Shown: positions 8,475 through 16,707, counted from the first letter of the stretch. The stretch is DNA of 19,288 nucleotides from an uncultured Ruminococcus sp. (GCA_937880065.1 CALFMA010000033.1:1-19288); one strand, 5' to 3'. The notes: generated from the sequence alone by a model not told the origin. A program made the numbers and translations.

Positions 8475-8511
8475 AAAGGCAGTAACGCAACAAAAATGCG
8501 GTACTGCCTTT
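8475..8511. terminator. Bidirectional rho-independent terminator
   Basis: Arms 8475-8489 and 8497-8511 pair over 15 bp with a single mismatch (8485/8501) and a 7-nt loop. The arms begin in A-runs and end in T-runs, so the hairpin can act on both strands. It lies between two convergent genes. Confidence 0.85.
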
Positions 8512-8515
8512 AATT

Positions 8516-9115
8516 TTATGTTGTCTGAGTTGCAGTTGTAGTGAATTCCGTAGCAACTGCGGAAGTTGTAGATTCAGCAGGGGAGGGAGCATAATTTATG
8601 TATTCAACCTCTGAAAATGTGATTTTCAGCAGATTATTAGGCATTTCAAAAGTATGAATATTACCCTGCCCGTCAAGTGAAAGCGAATAATCTCCGCCCT
8701 CAAGACTGCCACTGATTTCAGTAAATCCCTCATTTTCTGTACCTGTCAGCTGTTCCTGTGCAGCAAGGGAATCAACAGCTTCCATAAGATTTGCAATCAT
8801 AGCTTTTACAGGAACTGCGGATTTCGGTACTGAAAAATCAAGCCCCTTATAGCTTGCCTTGACGATATTTTCTTCAAAGGAAAGCTTAACTCCGCTTAAT
8901 GTGTTTGGGGAATCAAATTCAGCCTCCCAACATCTGTCGCCCTTTCTGTAAATAGTTCCCTCGGCGGAAAGCTTATCAAGATTTACCGTCATTTTAGCAG
9001 AAAATGGCGAGCCGAGATTGTTTTCAAGCTTTGATTGCGTTCCTGTGGGAGCACTGCACGAAACTGATGAAACAACGCATAACAGCGCAAAAACGGATGA
9101 TAAAAGTCTTTTCAT
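8516..9115 (-). CDS. Small putative lipoprotein, LolA-like fold possible
   Basis: The ATG at 9115-9113 is preferred: GGAGA lies 8 nt upstream, inside the codons of a longer TTG-started reading frame (to 9130). The 199-residue product has MKR, a hydrophobic core and VSSVSCSAP; Cys20 is a likely lipidation site although Ser at -3 is atypical. The mature part alternates short beta strands (SAKMTVNLDKLSAEGTIYRKG, CWEAEFDSP, GVKLSFEEN) like LolA/LppX-type lipoprotein folds seen in Gram-positive lipoproteins; this is a by-eye inference. A Thr-rich tail ends the protein (TTTATQTT). It lies 104 nt downstream of the NAD(P)HX repair gene on the same strand, so it may be read through from it or have its own weak promoter. 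Confidence 0.75.
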   Translation of the reverse strand: MKRLLSSVFALLCVVSSVSCSAPTGTQSKLENNLGSPFSAKMTVNLDKLSAEGTIYRKGDRCWEAEFDSPNTLSGVKLSFEENIVKASYKGLDFSVPKSAVPVKAMIANLMEAVDSLAAQEQLTGTENEGFTEISGSLEGGDYSLSLDGQGNIHTFEMPNNLLKITFSEVEYINYAPSPAESTTSAVATEFTTTATQTT

Positions 9116-9219
9116 TGTAATAATCTCCAATCAAAAATTTCCTTTTAACATCCGTTTATTTAAGTTTATACCAATCCCTGAAATGTTAGTAGACTAAGAT
9201 GATGAGCAGAAATTTGGTA

Positions 9220-10920
9220 TTAATTATCCTCAAGCCGCTTTTCTTTGAGAATTCGGAAAGCATCCGCAAGGCAGTCGATTATATCACGGGGGAGCATTGC
9301 TTCCTGACCGAGTTTTGCGGCAGCAGCATCACCTGCAAGACCGTGCATATAAACTCCTGCACAAGCCGCATCATATGGCGAAAATCCCTGTGCAATAGCT
9401 GAGCCGATAATTCCCGACAAAACATCACCGCTGCCGCCACGGCTCATACCTGCATTGCCTGTATGATTTGCGGCAGTATTGAATTTATCGGAAACAATAG
9501 TTCCTGCTCCTTTAAGAACAACGGTAACTCCGTGTTTTTCGGCATATTTTTCAGCTACCATAATTCTGTTTTCATTGATAGCATCAGCATCACAATTAAG
9601 CAGTCTGCCCATTTCGCCCGGATGCGGCGTAAGGATAACCTCTGACTTCCTGTTCACTAATAATTCTATGTCGGAGGCTATACAATTTATTCCGTCAGCG
9701 TCAATAATTACAGGACAAAATGAATTTTCAATGACAAACCGAACAATTTCCTTTGTATCATCTGTAACGCCCATACCCGAACCGATAACAACAGCTGTTG
9801 ATTTTTTCAGTTGTTCCTGAAGCTTTTCACGGGTATTGTCATTGAATACCATAAATCCGTTACTGTCATTTTCAATTTCAACATATGTTGCTTCGGGAGC
9901 AAGTACAGAAATAGTATCAATACATTTGCTTACAGAAGCGGCTTTTACAAGGCCTGCTCCACTGCGTAATGCACCAAGTACGGCAAATGCAGCAGCACCA
10001 CGCATAGAATTGCTGCCTGCAATTACAAGAACAGTACCGAAAGTACCTTTATGAGCATCAAGTTCACGTTTCGGAGGAAATGCCGCAAGGCTGTGACGGT
10101 CAATTCTGTGGTAGCCGTGTTCTCCATCAAGGCAGTCATATGCTCTTGGCGGTATACCTATATCTTCAACTGTAATTTTTCCACAAAGCTTTTTCAGCGG
10201 ATACTGAGTCATACCGAATTTAAGACAGCCAAGACAAATTGTTTCGTCCGCCTTGAAACAGCCTGGAGAAACAGTTCCCTTTGAGCCGTCACCTCCGCTG
10301 GGAATATCAATGGAAATCTTGTAAGAGCTTGTACCTATTGAGAAAATAGTCATAAGGTCGCTGTCAAGCTTACCCTTGAAGCCTGTACCGAATACACCGT
10401 CAACAAGTATATCTGCGGAAACTATTGCACGATGAACCTGTGTAAGACGCTCTTTTTCCTTTACGAGGATTTTTTCAACGGCAGTAAGCTCCTTTTTATT
10501 TTTAAGCTTTGAATTGTCATTGTTATAAAGGGTTGAATAATCAAGCTCAGCAGCTTCAATTGCCGCTTCAACTGTTTCACTTCTGTAGCCTGTGACAATA
10601 TTTACTTTTTCGGGTAACTGGTTGAAATACTCTTTTGCAATGTCGGTAGAAGGCTCTTTTACAAGATTTACAATGGTTACGTGATAGCCACGATAAACGA
10701 GAATATTAGCCGCCGCAAAGCAGTCACCGCCGTTATTGCCGCTTCCCGCAAGGAAAACGATACTTGTACGCTCAGGAATATCGTGTTCAGCGGAACAAAT
10801 CTGAATAATGCGTTCAGCGATTTTTCTTCCAGCATTACCCATAAGCTCCTTTGGCGAAACTCCAAGCTTTTTGGCCTGCTTTTCTACCTTGACCATTTGC
10901 TTTGTGTTTACAATCTGCAT
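9220..10920 (-). CDS. nnr: Bifunctional NAD(P)H-hydrate epimerase / ADP-dependent NAD(P)H-hydrate dehydratase
   Basis: This fused metabolite-repair enzyme converts damaged, hydrated NAD(P)H back to NAD(P)H in the cytoplasm. The N-terminal YjeF_N epimerase domain spans residues ~1-220, with GSGNNGGDC (59-67) and DGVFGTGF (174-181). The C-terminal carbohydrate-kinase-like dehydratase spans ~280-560, with GAAAFAVLGALRSGAGLV, LTPHPGEMGRLL and GMSRGGSGDVLSG; Asp499 is the catalytic residue of the family. At 566 residues it is longer than the usual ~500. The extra length is mostly a charged stretch at about 127-165 in the epimerase domain, between two conserved blocks. The family's GNNGGDG reads GNNGGDC here. 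The start is supported by AAAGGAG. It follows the membrane-protein gene upstream by 43 nt and is probably in one transcript with it. Confidence 0.95.
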   Translation of the reverse strand: MQIVNTKQMVKVEKQAKKLGVSPKELMGNAGRKIAERIIQICSAEHDIPERTSIVFLAGSGNNGGDCFAAANILVYRGYHVTIVNLVKEPSTDIAKEYFNQLPEKVNIVTGYRSETVEAAIEAAELDYSTLYNNDNSKLKNKKELTAVEKILVKEKERLTQVHRAIVSADILVDGVFGTGFKGKLDSDLMTIFSIGTSSYKISIDIPSGGDGSKGTVSPGCFKADETICLGCLKFGMTQYPLKKLCGKITVEDIGIPPRAYDCLDGEHGYHRIDRHSLAAFPPKRELDAHKGTFGTVLVIAGSNSMRGAAAFAVLGALRSGAGLVKAASVSKCIDTISVLAPEATYVEIENDSNGFMVFNDNTREKLQEQLKKSTAVVIGSGMGVTDDTKEIVRFVIENSFCPVIIDADGINCIASDIELLVNRKSEVILTPHPGEMGRLLNCDADAINENRIMVAEKYAEKHGVTVVLKGAGTIVSDKFNTAANHTGNAGMSRGGSGDVLSGIIGSAIAQGFSPYDAACAGVYMHGLAGDAAAAKLGQEAMLPRDIIDCLADAFRILKEKRLEDN

Positions 10921-10963
10921 TGAATATCACTCCTTTAGAAAAATTCAGTATCTATTGAGGGTA

Positions 10964-11518
10964 TCAGATATTTTGCGAAATATCCGACAAATATGAACTT
11001 TGAACTTCCTGCTTTACCTTATTTTTAATTGATGGATGGAGAAATTTTACTATATTTGAAACCATTTTTTCATTAGGAACAAATACAAGTCGTGTATTTC
11101 CATATGTTTCGTGTTGGAAATCAGCATAATATTCGTTTTCTACGATATTATTTGTAGCAAATACCGTTGTCATATCCTCAGTTTCATCGGGGATATTATC
11201 AGCATATTTTCCGAATGCTGTGAATTTACTTACAGAAATCGTGAGCATTTCTTTTCTTTTTGTCTGATTGATAATTTTATCTATATCAAGCTCACCGTTT
11301 GTAAATGTATACTCATATTCAACCTTGGAATTTCTGTAAAGGAAAAAAGTACCCACACCAATTGCAACAGCAACAAAAAGCAGCAGAAATGAGAAAACAA
11401 AACCTGCGATTAATGCTAAAAATGTAAACAGCATTCCGAGAATTAAAATAATACAGGTTTTCATTCTGTCAGCACCTGTAGGCTGACGTTTAACAAGCTG
11501 TTCTGCAAAATTATCCAT
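10964..11518 (-). CDS. Two-TM membrane protein, possibly DUF6106 family
   Basis: The 184-residue product begins with a short cytoplasmic stretch (MDNFAEQLVKRQPTGADRMK), then two adjacent hydrophobic helices (~20-60), then a soluble domain rich in beta strands beginning VEYEYTFTNGELDIDKI. Its look matches small conserved Clostridia proteins I recall as DUF6106, but that label is from memory. The start has AAGGAG upstream and a good promoter (11590-11562). It heads the minus-strand unit with the NAD(P)HX repair enzyme, a common housekeeping neighbour. No catalytic motif is visible. Confidence 0.75.
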   Translation of the reverse strand: MDNFAEQLVKRQPTGADRMKTCIILILGMLFTFLALIAGFVFSFLLLFVAVAIGVGTFFLYRNSKVEYEYTFTNGELDIDKIINQTKRKEMLTISVSKFTAFGKYADNIPDETEDMTTVFATNNIVENEYYADFQHETYGNTRLVFVPNEKMVSNIVKFLHPSIKNKVKQEVQSSYLSDISQNI

Positions 11519-11561
11519 AATTTTTTTACTCCTTAAAAATGTATTTTATTCCATATATACT

Positions 11562-11590
11562 ATGATAACACATTTTTTCGGAAATTTCAA
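11562..11590 (-). promoter_or_regulatory. Sigma-A-type promoter for the minus-strand unit
   Basis: Read on the minus strand, TTGAAA (11590-11585) and TATCAT (11567-11562) are separated by 17 nt. Transcription would start near 11555 and give a ~37-nt leader to the ATG at 11518. It lies back to back with the pheS promoter, the two -35 boxes being 29 nt apart. Confidence 0.65.
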
Positions 11591-11619
11591 TAATTAGAAG
11601 AAAAAATTTCAAAAAATAC

Positions 11620-11648
11620 TTGATTTTTTTTAAATAAGCTGTTATAAT
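11620..11648 (+). promoter_or_regulatory. Promoter of the pheS T-box transcript
   Basis: TTGATT (11620-11625) and a consensus TATAAT (11643-11648) are separated by 17 nt. Start of transcription near 11655 fits the first base of the T-box leader stem I. Confidence 0.8.
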
Positions 11649-11654
11649 AATATA

Positions 11655-11897
11655 TGATATGAAACTCAATGACTGAGAGAGTAGGCTGAAAATGAAGTCC
11701 ACAGAGAGGAACACATTGGTGGGAGTGTTCTGACGGAGTGTTGGCTGAAGTTCACTCACGAGAGGCAGAGTTGAATGCATATGCTGTGTAGGCTCTGACG
11801 TAAGTCTGCGTTATAGACAAGAGAGTGTCGGCTCTCCCGAAAATGGGTGGTATAGCAAGTTAGTCTTGTCCTGTTTGGGATGGGACTCTTTTTATTT
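11655..11897 (+). ncRNA. T-box riboswitch leader, phenylalanine (UUC) specific
   Basis: A structured leader precedes pheS. Stem I is closed by AACTC (11663-11667) with GAGTT (11768-11772). An apical hairpin pairs GAACAC with GTGTTC around the ATTGGTGGGA loop (~11709-11730). The specifier loop is bounded by GAGT (11679-11682) and ACTC (11754-11757), and contains GAAG followed by TTC at 11751-11753, a Phe codon, with the purine that usually follows a specifier. The T-box core GGGTGGTATAGC lies at 11845-11856; its UGGU (11848-11851) complements the ACCA end expected for uncharged tRNA-Phe. A terminator overlaps its 3' side. Uncharged tRNA-Phe should stabilise the antiterminator and turn on pheS and downstream genes. 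The stem II/III region is less clear. Confidence 0.93.
11862..11894 (+). terminator. T-box attenuator terminator hairpin
   Basis: AGTCTTGTCC (11862-11871) pairs with GGATGGGACT (11878-11887) over 10 bp, including G-U pairs, and is followed by CTTTTTATTT. It lies just 3' of the T-box core and is mutually exclusive with the antiterminator. Confidence 0.85.
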
Positions 11898-11929
11898 ACG
11901 GCACAAATAAATATACAGGAGTGATTTTT

Positions 11930-12958
11930 TTGAAAGAACAGCTTGAAAGAATTGAAGCGCTGGCGAAGCAGGAAATGGAGTCCTGCACAGACATTAAGGC
12001 ACTTGACGATTTAAGAGTCAAGTATCTGGGAAAAAAAGGTGAGCTTACTGCTATTTTAAAGCAGATGGGTAAGCTTTCCGCAGAGGAAAGACCTGTTATC
12101 GGACAGCTTGCAAATCAGGTTAGAGCTGATATTGAAGAAGCTCTCAGCACAAAGCTTGCTGCATTAAAGGCAAACGCACAGGCTGAACAGCTTAAATCCG
12201 AAACAATTGATATTACTCTCCCCGGAAAGACTGCTCCAATGGGCAAGCTTCACCCTCTTACAAAGGTTGAAAACGAAATCCGTGAGATATTCATGGGTAT
12301 GGGCTTTGATATTGCCGACGGTCCTGAGGTTGACGATGATTATCACGTATTCGAGGCGTTGAACCTTCCTCCCGACCACCCTGCAAGAGATACACAGGAT
12401 ACATTCTACATCGAGGGAACAGATGAAACAGTTCTCCTCCGTACACAGACTTCATCTGTACAGGTTCACGTAATGGAAACTCAGAAACCGCCAATCAGAA
12501 TTATTTCACCAGGAAGAGTTTTCCGTTCAGACGCTGTAGACGCTACACATTCACCTCTTTTCCACCAGATTGAGGGACTTGTAATTGATAAGGGAATCAA
12601 AATGAGCGACCTCAAGGGTACACTTGAAATGCTTATGAAGAAGCTTTACGGTAATGACTGCAAGCTTCGTTTCCGTCCTCACCACTTCCCATTCACAGAA
12701 CCTTCATGTGAAGTTGATATAAGCTGTTTCAACTGCGGCGGATGCGGATGCTCTATGTGTAAGGACGAGGGATATATCGAGCTTCTCGGTGCAGGTATGG
12801 TTCATCCTAAGGTGCTTGAAAACTGCGGTATTGACAGCACAGTTTATTCAGGCTTTGCATTTGGTCTTGGTCTGGAGCGTATGGTTATGGGACGTTATGA
12901 CATTAATGACCTCCGTCTGCTTTATGAGAATGATGTAAGATTCTTAGAGCAGTTCTGA
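11930..12958 (+). CDS. pheS: Phenylalanyl-tRNA synthetase alpha subunit
   Basis: The 342-residue catalytic subunit of the class II tetrameric enzyme charges tRNA-Phe in the cytoplasm. I place the start at TTG 11930 (MKEQLERIEAL, the usual family N-terminus), 8 nt after AGGAG; the in-frame GTG at 11921 overlaps that ribosome site and is unlikely. An N-terminal coiled coil (~1-85) is followed by motif 1 around HPLTKVENEIREIF, motif 2 in GRVFRSDAVDATHSPLFHQ and motif 3 in GFAFGLGLERMVMGRYD. The CFNCGGCGCSMCK cysteine cluster before ELLGAGMVHP is normal for Firmicute PheS. The gene is controlled by the Phe T-box. Unusually, pheT does not follow directly; two small membrane-protein genes lie between, the first overlapping the pheS stop by one base. 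Confidence 0.97.
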   Translation: MKEQLERIEALAKQEMESCTDIKALDDLRVKYLGKKGELTAILKQMGKLSAEERPVIGQLANQVRADIEEALSTKLAALKANAQAEQLKSETIDITLPGKTAPMGKLHPLTKVENEIREIFMGMGFDIADGPEVDDDYHVFEALNLPPDHPARDTQDTFYIEGTDETVLLRTQTSSVQVHVMETQKPPIRIISPGRVFRSDAVDATHSPLFHQIEGLVIDKGIKMSDLKGTLEMLMKKLYGNDCKLRFRPHHFPFTEPSCEVDISCFNCGGCGCSMCKDEGYIELLGAGMVHPKVLENCGIDSTVYSGFAFGLGLERMVMGRYDINDLRLLYENDVRFLEQF

Positions 12959-13449
12959 TGTATGCAAACAAAATAATTAAGCATATATCGTGGTTAATTG
13001 TTTTTCTATTGTTGTTTTGTGGTCTGATAATCTGGGGTGTATCTGACAGTTCATTACGCTTTGGTATAGTAGGAAAATGGCTTTGTATTGCTATTTGCGG
13101 TTTGTTAGTTCTTTGTGGGCTTATTGAGGCAGTACGTTATGTTGTCAGATTAAAAAGAATAAGTAATTCTTTTGACAGAGATTTAGAGAAAAATCTCAAA
13201 AACTGCAAAAACATCTTTTCAAATCAGCATTATTTTCTGAATGACAGCATTTTCACTTTTGAAATTCCTGATAGGATTTTCTATGAAGATATTGATAATA
13301 TATCCGAAAAGCAAAGTCATTCACGCTACACAGGAACTCTTAATTTTTTAGAAATTAAACTGAAAAATAACCATTACGTAAAATTAAAAATAAGTGGTTC
13401 GGATATTTATAAAGCTATTGAATTTTTAAAAATGAGAGTAAAATACTGA
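12958..13449 (+). CDS. Unrecognised two-TM membrane protein coupled to pheS
   Basis: The ATG shares one base with the pheS stop (TGATG), so translation is likely to be coupled. The 163-residue product has two hydrophobic helices (about 9-28 and 38-62), a charged amphipathic stretch, then a ~85-residue domain of alternating beta strands (DSIFTFEIPDRIFYEDIDNI, LNFLEIKLKNNHYVKLKI) ending in a helix (IYKAIEFLKMR). That order resembles small bacterial PH-like domains, but I do not recognise the family. Codon use is richer in A/T-ending codons than in pheS or pheT. A role in Phe metabolism is suggested only by position. Confidence 0.7.
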   Translation: MYANKIIKHISWLIVFLLLFCGLIIWGVSDSSLRFGIVGKWLCIAICGLLVLCGLIEAVRYVVRLKRISNSFDRDLEKNLKNCKNIFSNQHYFLNDSIFTFEIPDRIFYEDIDNISEKQSHSRYTGTLNFLEIKLKNNHYVKLKISGSDIYKAIEFLKMRVKY

Positions 13450-13487
13450 TGATTTACTACTCATTACATTAAATGAAAGCGATAGTT

Positions 13488-13516
13488 TTTACAGTTTATA
13501 ATATTACAAATATAAA
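13488..13516 (+). promoter_or_regulatory. Putative promoter inside the pheS-pheT interval
   Basis: TTTACA (13488-13493) and TATAAA (13511-13516) are separated by 17 nt, in a 99-nt gap that holds no gene. Such a promoter could drive the next membrane protein, and pheT, independently of the T-box. The region is A+T-rich, so chance matches are likely. Confidence 0.4.
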
Positions 13517-13548
13517 CAGAGATTATATAAGGGTTTGGGGATTATACT

Positions 13549-14175
13549 ATGGAAAATAAAAAAAACAATGGCTTACTGTTAGTGGCTGTTTTTATACTTT
13601 GTTCATCAATATTAATTGCTTTAATAAGAAATGGAAACATTTTATTATTCATATTGTTATTGATATTGTTCGCTTATATAATAATATCAGGAATAATATC
13701 AAGAGGAAACAATAAAAAATCATTATTTGAACGCCTTGGAATATCAATTGAAGATGAATTATCGGCGGTGCTTAGTGAGTTTGATGTTCTTGTATCAGAT
13801 AAGCTTTACATAAGGAATGGACTTATTATAAATATTGATTCCTATAAAAGTTATCATTTATACGAAATCAAAAATGTGGAAAAACGTAATATTACGCATC
13901 GAAACAGAACAATGAGCTACGAAACATATGAACTGATAATATACACGGAAACGACAACTGATACTTTATATTATTATACAGACAAAAGCGGACGTGATTG
14001 TGCACATCTTCTTTTGGTACGCAAGATTTCGGAGTCAAAATCAAGAACTGCAAAAGTCACAAGTCAGGATATAATCAGCAATGAACTTGCATATTCATCT
14101 GATGATTACGAAGGTATGATAATGGACGACGAAGATATTGAGGACAGAGAAAACAGAAGTGACTGGCTTGGATAA
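13549..14175 (+). CDS. Unrecognised two-TM membrane protein with acidic tail
   Basis: The 208-residue product has two hydrophobic helices (~8-26 and ~30-50), then a beta-rich domain (~70-165) with strands such as SYKSYHLYEIKNVEKRNI, TYELIIYTETTTDTLYYYT, and a strongly acidic C-terminus (MIMDDEDIEDRENRSDWLG). The layout repeats that of the preceding gene: two helices followed by a PH-like beta domain, so the two may be distant paralogues or partners; this is inference. The ribosome site (GGGG about 10 nt before the ATG) is weak compared with pheT's GGAGG. The 5' third is very A+T-rich (one 60-nt stretch at 13621 has 11 G/C). Confidence 0.65.
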   Translation: MENKKNNGLLLVAVFILCSSILIALIRNGNILLFILLLILFAYIIISGIISRGNNKKSLFERLGISIEDELSAVLSEFDVLVSDKLYIRNGLIINIDSYKSYHLYEIKNVEKRNITHRNRTMSYETYELIIYTETTTDTLYYYTDKSGRDCAHLLLVRKISESKSRTAKVTSQDIISNELAYSSDDYEGMIMDDEDIEDRENRSDWLG

Positions 14176-14250
14176 AGCAGAAACCAAAAAACTATGACGG
14201 TTAGCTTGGCAGCATATTAAGCTGCAATAAATTAAACGGAGGTAATTCAG

Positions 14251-16707
14251 ATGAATTTATCAATGAAATGGCTCACTGATTATGTTGATGTCAACGTGCC
14301 TATAAAAGATTATTGTCACGCTCTTACAATGAGCGGTTCAAAGGTAGAGGGCTATGAAATTGAGGGTGAGAAGATTTCAAAGGTTGTAGTAGGAAAAATT
14401 CTCTCAAAAGGACCTCACGAAAACGCTGATGCTCTCTTTGTATGTCAGGTTGAAGTAGGAGCAGACGCTCCCATTCAGATTGTAACTAATGCAAAAAACG
14501 TCAAGGAGGGCGATATTGTCCCTGTTGCTCTTGACGGTGCTGTACTTCCTGAGGGAAAAATCAAGAAAGGCAAACTCCGTGGCGTTGAAAGCTTCGGCAT
14601 GTTCTGCGGTCTTGATACTCTCGGACTTACAATTAACGATTTCCCTTACGCTGACCCAGAGGGAGTTCTTGTAATTGAAGAAGAATGCGAAATAGGACAG
14701 GATATTCATGAGGCTCTTGGTCTTAATGACACTTCAGTTGAGTTTGAAATCACATCAAACCGTCCTGACTGCCTCAGCGTTATCGGTCTTGCAAGAGAAA
14801 CTGCTGCAACATATAATCTCCCCCTCACAGTGAAAGAGCCTGAATTCAAGGGCGTTGAGGGCGATATCAACGAAATGCTCAAAGTTGATATTCACAACAC
14901 TGAGAAGTGCCAGAGATACTGTGCAGGTATCGTTAAAAACGTAAAAATCGGACCTTCACCTCGCTGGATGAGAGAAAGACTCCGTGCAAGCGGTGTTCGT
15001 CCTATCAACAATTTCGTTGATATTACAAACTATGTAATGCTCGAATATGGTCAGCCTATGCACGCATTTGACCTCCGCTATGTTGAGGGCGGTCACATCA
15101 ATGTAAGAAATGCTGTAAATGGCGAAAAGATTATGACTCTTGACGGTGTTGAGCGTGAACTTACAGAAGATATGCTCGTTATTGCTGACGAGAAAAAGCC
15201 TGTTGCAGTTGCAGGTGTTATGGGCGGTGAGTACAGCGGAATTATGGATGACACAACAACAGTTGTATTCGAGTCCGCATATTTTGAGCCGTCACAGGTT
15301 CGCCGTACTTCTAAGAATCTCAAATTAAAGTCTGACGCTTCATCACGTTATGAAAAGGGCGTTGACCGTCTTATTTCAATGACTTGCCTTAAACGTGCAT
15401 TTGAGCTTGTTGAGGAACTTGGAGCAGGTGAGGTTGTGAAAACTGTAATTGACTGCGATTACACAGATAAAACTCCTGCTTGCGTGGATTTCGATTCTGC
15501 TTGGATTAACGAATTCCTCGGAACTGAAATTCCCGAAGCTGATATGATTGATTATCTCAATCGCCTTGGCTTTGAGGTTAAGGACGGTAAGGTTTATGCA
15601 CCTTCATTCCGTATTGACATTGAGTGCCGTGCTGATATTGCAGAAGAAGTTGCAAGAATTTACGGCTACAATAACATCCCCTCAACTGATTTCAGAGGTG
15701 TTGCAAAGGCTGAATTCACAGAGGAACAGAAATTTGTACGTACATTAAGAAACACAGCTGCATCACTTGGCGGATATGAAATTGCTACATATTCATTCGT
15801 TTCACCTAAGTATTTCGATAAAATCAGACTTCCTGAGGACAGCAAGCTCCGCAAGGTTGTAAGAATTGTAAATCCTCTCGGTGAGGACACAAGCGTTATG
15901 AGAACAACTACAATTCCCTCAATGCTTGATGTACTTTCATTCAACTACAATAACCGTAACGAAAAGGCTTGCCTTTTTGAGATTTCCAAGGAATATATTC
16001 CAGTTGCTGAAAAGCGTAATTATGAGGGCGATGAGGCTATTCTCGTAAATAGCGGAAAGCTTCGTCACGAGTACAAGTATCAGCTTCCCGATGAGCCACA
16101 GCGTCTTACAATCGGTATGTACGGCGGTGACGCTGATTTCTACACATTAAAGGGCATGATTGAGCAGATTTTTGCTGAAATCAATATTGCTGATGTAGAG
16201 TACATCCGTGCAAATGACTGCGATGTATTTGATGAAAAGTCAGCATTCCACCCAGGCAGAAGTGCCGTTATTGTCAAAGACGGTAAATATCTCGGAATTA
16301 TGGGCGAAATTCACCCCGAAGTACAGGAAAATTACAAGCTTGGAGTCAAGACATATGCTGCAAAGCTTAATATTCCTGAAATGCTTGAACTTTCCTGCGA
16401 TGAAATTTCCTATAAGCCCCTTCCTAAGTTCCCTGCATCAACTCGTGACCTCAGCGTTATTGTTGACGATGAAGTTCCGGTTGCAGCAATTGAAAAGGCT
16501 ATCCGTGGAGCAGTAGGCAAGATTCTTGAAAAGGTTACACTTTTCGACGTGTACAAGGGCAAGCAGATTGAGGAGGGCAAAAAGTCCGTTTCATACTCAA
16601 TTTCAATGCGTTCACACGAGGGTACACTCACAGATGAGCAGGCTGACGGTGCAATGAAAAAAGTACTTAAAGCACTTGCTGAAATTGGTGCAGAACTCAG
16701 AATGTAA
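14251..16707 (+). CDS. pheT: Phenylalanyl-tRNA synthetase beta subunit
   Basis: The 818-residue beta subunit has normal length and the full domain order. The N-terminal tRNA-binding OB domain (~40-150) contains VVVGKILSKGPHENADALFVCQV and GKLRGVESFGMFCG. The B3/4 editing domain follows (~205-390), with SNRPDCLSVIGLARE just before it. The B5 domain, the central catalytic-like domain (~470-700) and the FDX-ACB anticodon-binding domain (~727-818, FPASTRDLSVIVDDEVP to the end) complete it. It pairs with PheS in an alpha2-beta2 enzyme and the editing site removes mischarged Tyr. GGAGG upstream fixes the ATG. Terminator at 16726-16767. The pheS-to-pheT gap of about 1.3 kb is unusual. Confidence 0.97.
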   Translation: MNLSMKWLTDYVDVNVPIKDYCHALTMSGSKVEGYEIEGEKISKVVVGKILSKGPHENADALFVCQVEVGADAPIQIVTNAKNVKEGDIVPVALDGAVLPEGKIKKGKLRGVESFGMFCGLDTLGLTINDFPYADPEGVLVIEEECEIGQDIHEALGLNDTSVEFEITSNRPDCLSVIGLARETAATYNLPLTVKEPEFKGVEGDINEMLKVDIHNTEKCQRYCAGIVKNVKIGPSPRWMRERLRASGVRPINNFVDITNYVMLEYGQPMHAFDLRYVEGGHINVRNAVNGEKIMTLDGVERELTEDMLVIADEKKPVAVAGVMGGEYSGIMDDTTTVVFESAYFEPSQVRRTSKNLKLKSDASSRYEKGVDRLISMTCLKRAFELVEELGAGEVVKTVIDCDYTDKTPACVDFDSAWINEFLGTEIPEADMIDYLNRLGFEVKDGKVYAPSFRIDIECRADIAEEVARIYGYNNIPSTDFRGVAKAEFTEEQKFVRTLRNTAASLGGYEIATYSFVSPKYFDKIRLPEDSKLRKVVRIVNPLGEDTSVMRTTTIPSMLDVLSFNYNNRNEKACLFEISKEYIPVAEKRNYEGDEAILVNSGKLRHEYKYQLPDEPQRLTIGMYGGDADFYTLKGMIEQIFAEINIADVEYIRANDCDVFDEKSAFHPGRSAVIVKDGKYLGIMGEIHPEVQENYKLGVKTYAAKLNIPEMLELSCDEISYKPLPKFPASTRDLSVIVDDEVPVAAIEKAIRGAVGKILEKVTLFDVYKGKQIEEGKKSVSYSISMRSHEGTLTDEQADGAMKKVLKALAEIGAELRM

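Noticed and set aside
9116..9219. Possible promoter for the minus-strand lipoprotein
   Set aside because: Only weak matches (TTGGTA, TGTTAA) without consensus spacing; read-through from the gene upstream is as likely.
11526..11780. 84-codon minus-strand frame upstream of the DUF6106-like gene
   Set aside because: It overlaps the T-box leader and both promoters, and its product has no coherent features.
12660..12800. Cys-rich CFNCGGCGCSMCK stretch as a zinc-finger fusion in PheS
   Set aside because: This cysteine cluster is a normal part of Firmicute PheS before the ELLGAGMVHP block.
14203..14225. Hairpin GCAGC/GCTGC (or AGCTT/AAGCT) before pheT as a terminator or second attenuator
   Set aside because: Stems are 5-7 bp with a bulge, there is no T tract, and no T-box core or specifier is visible nearby.
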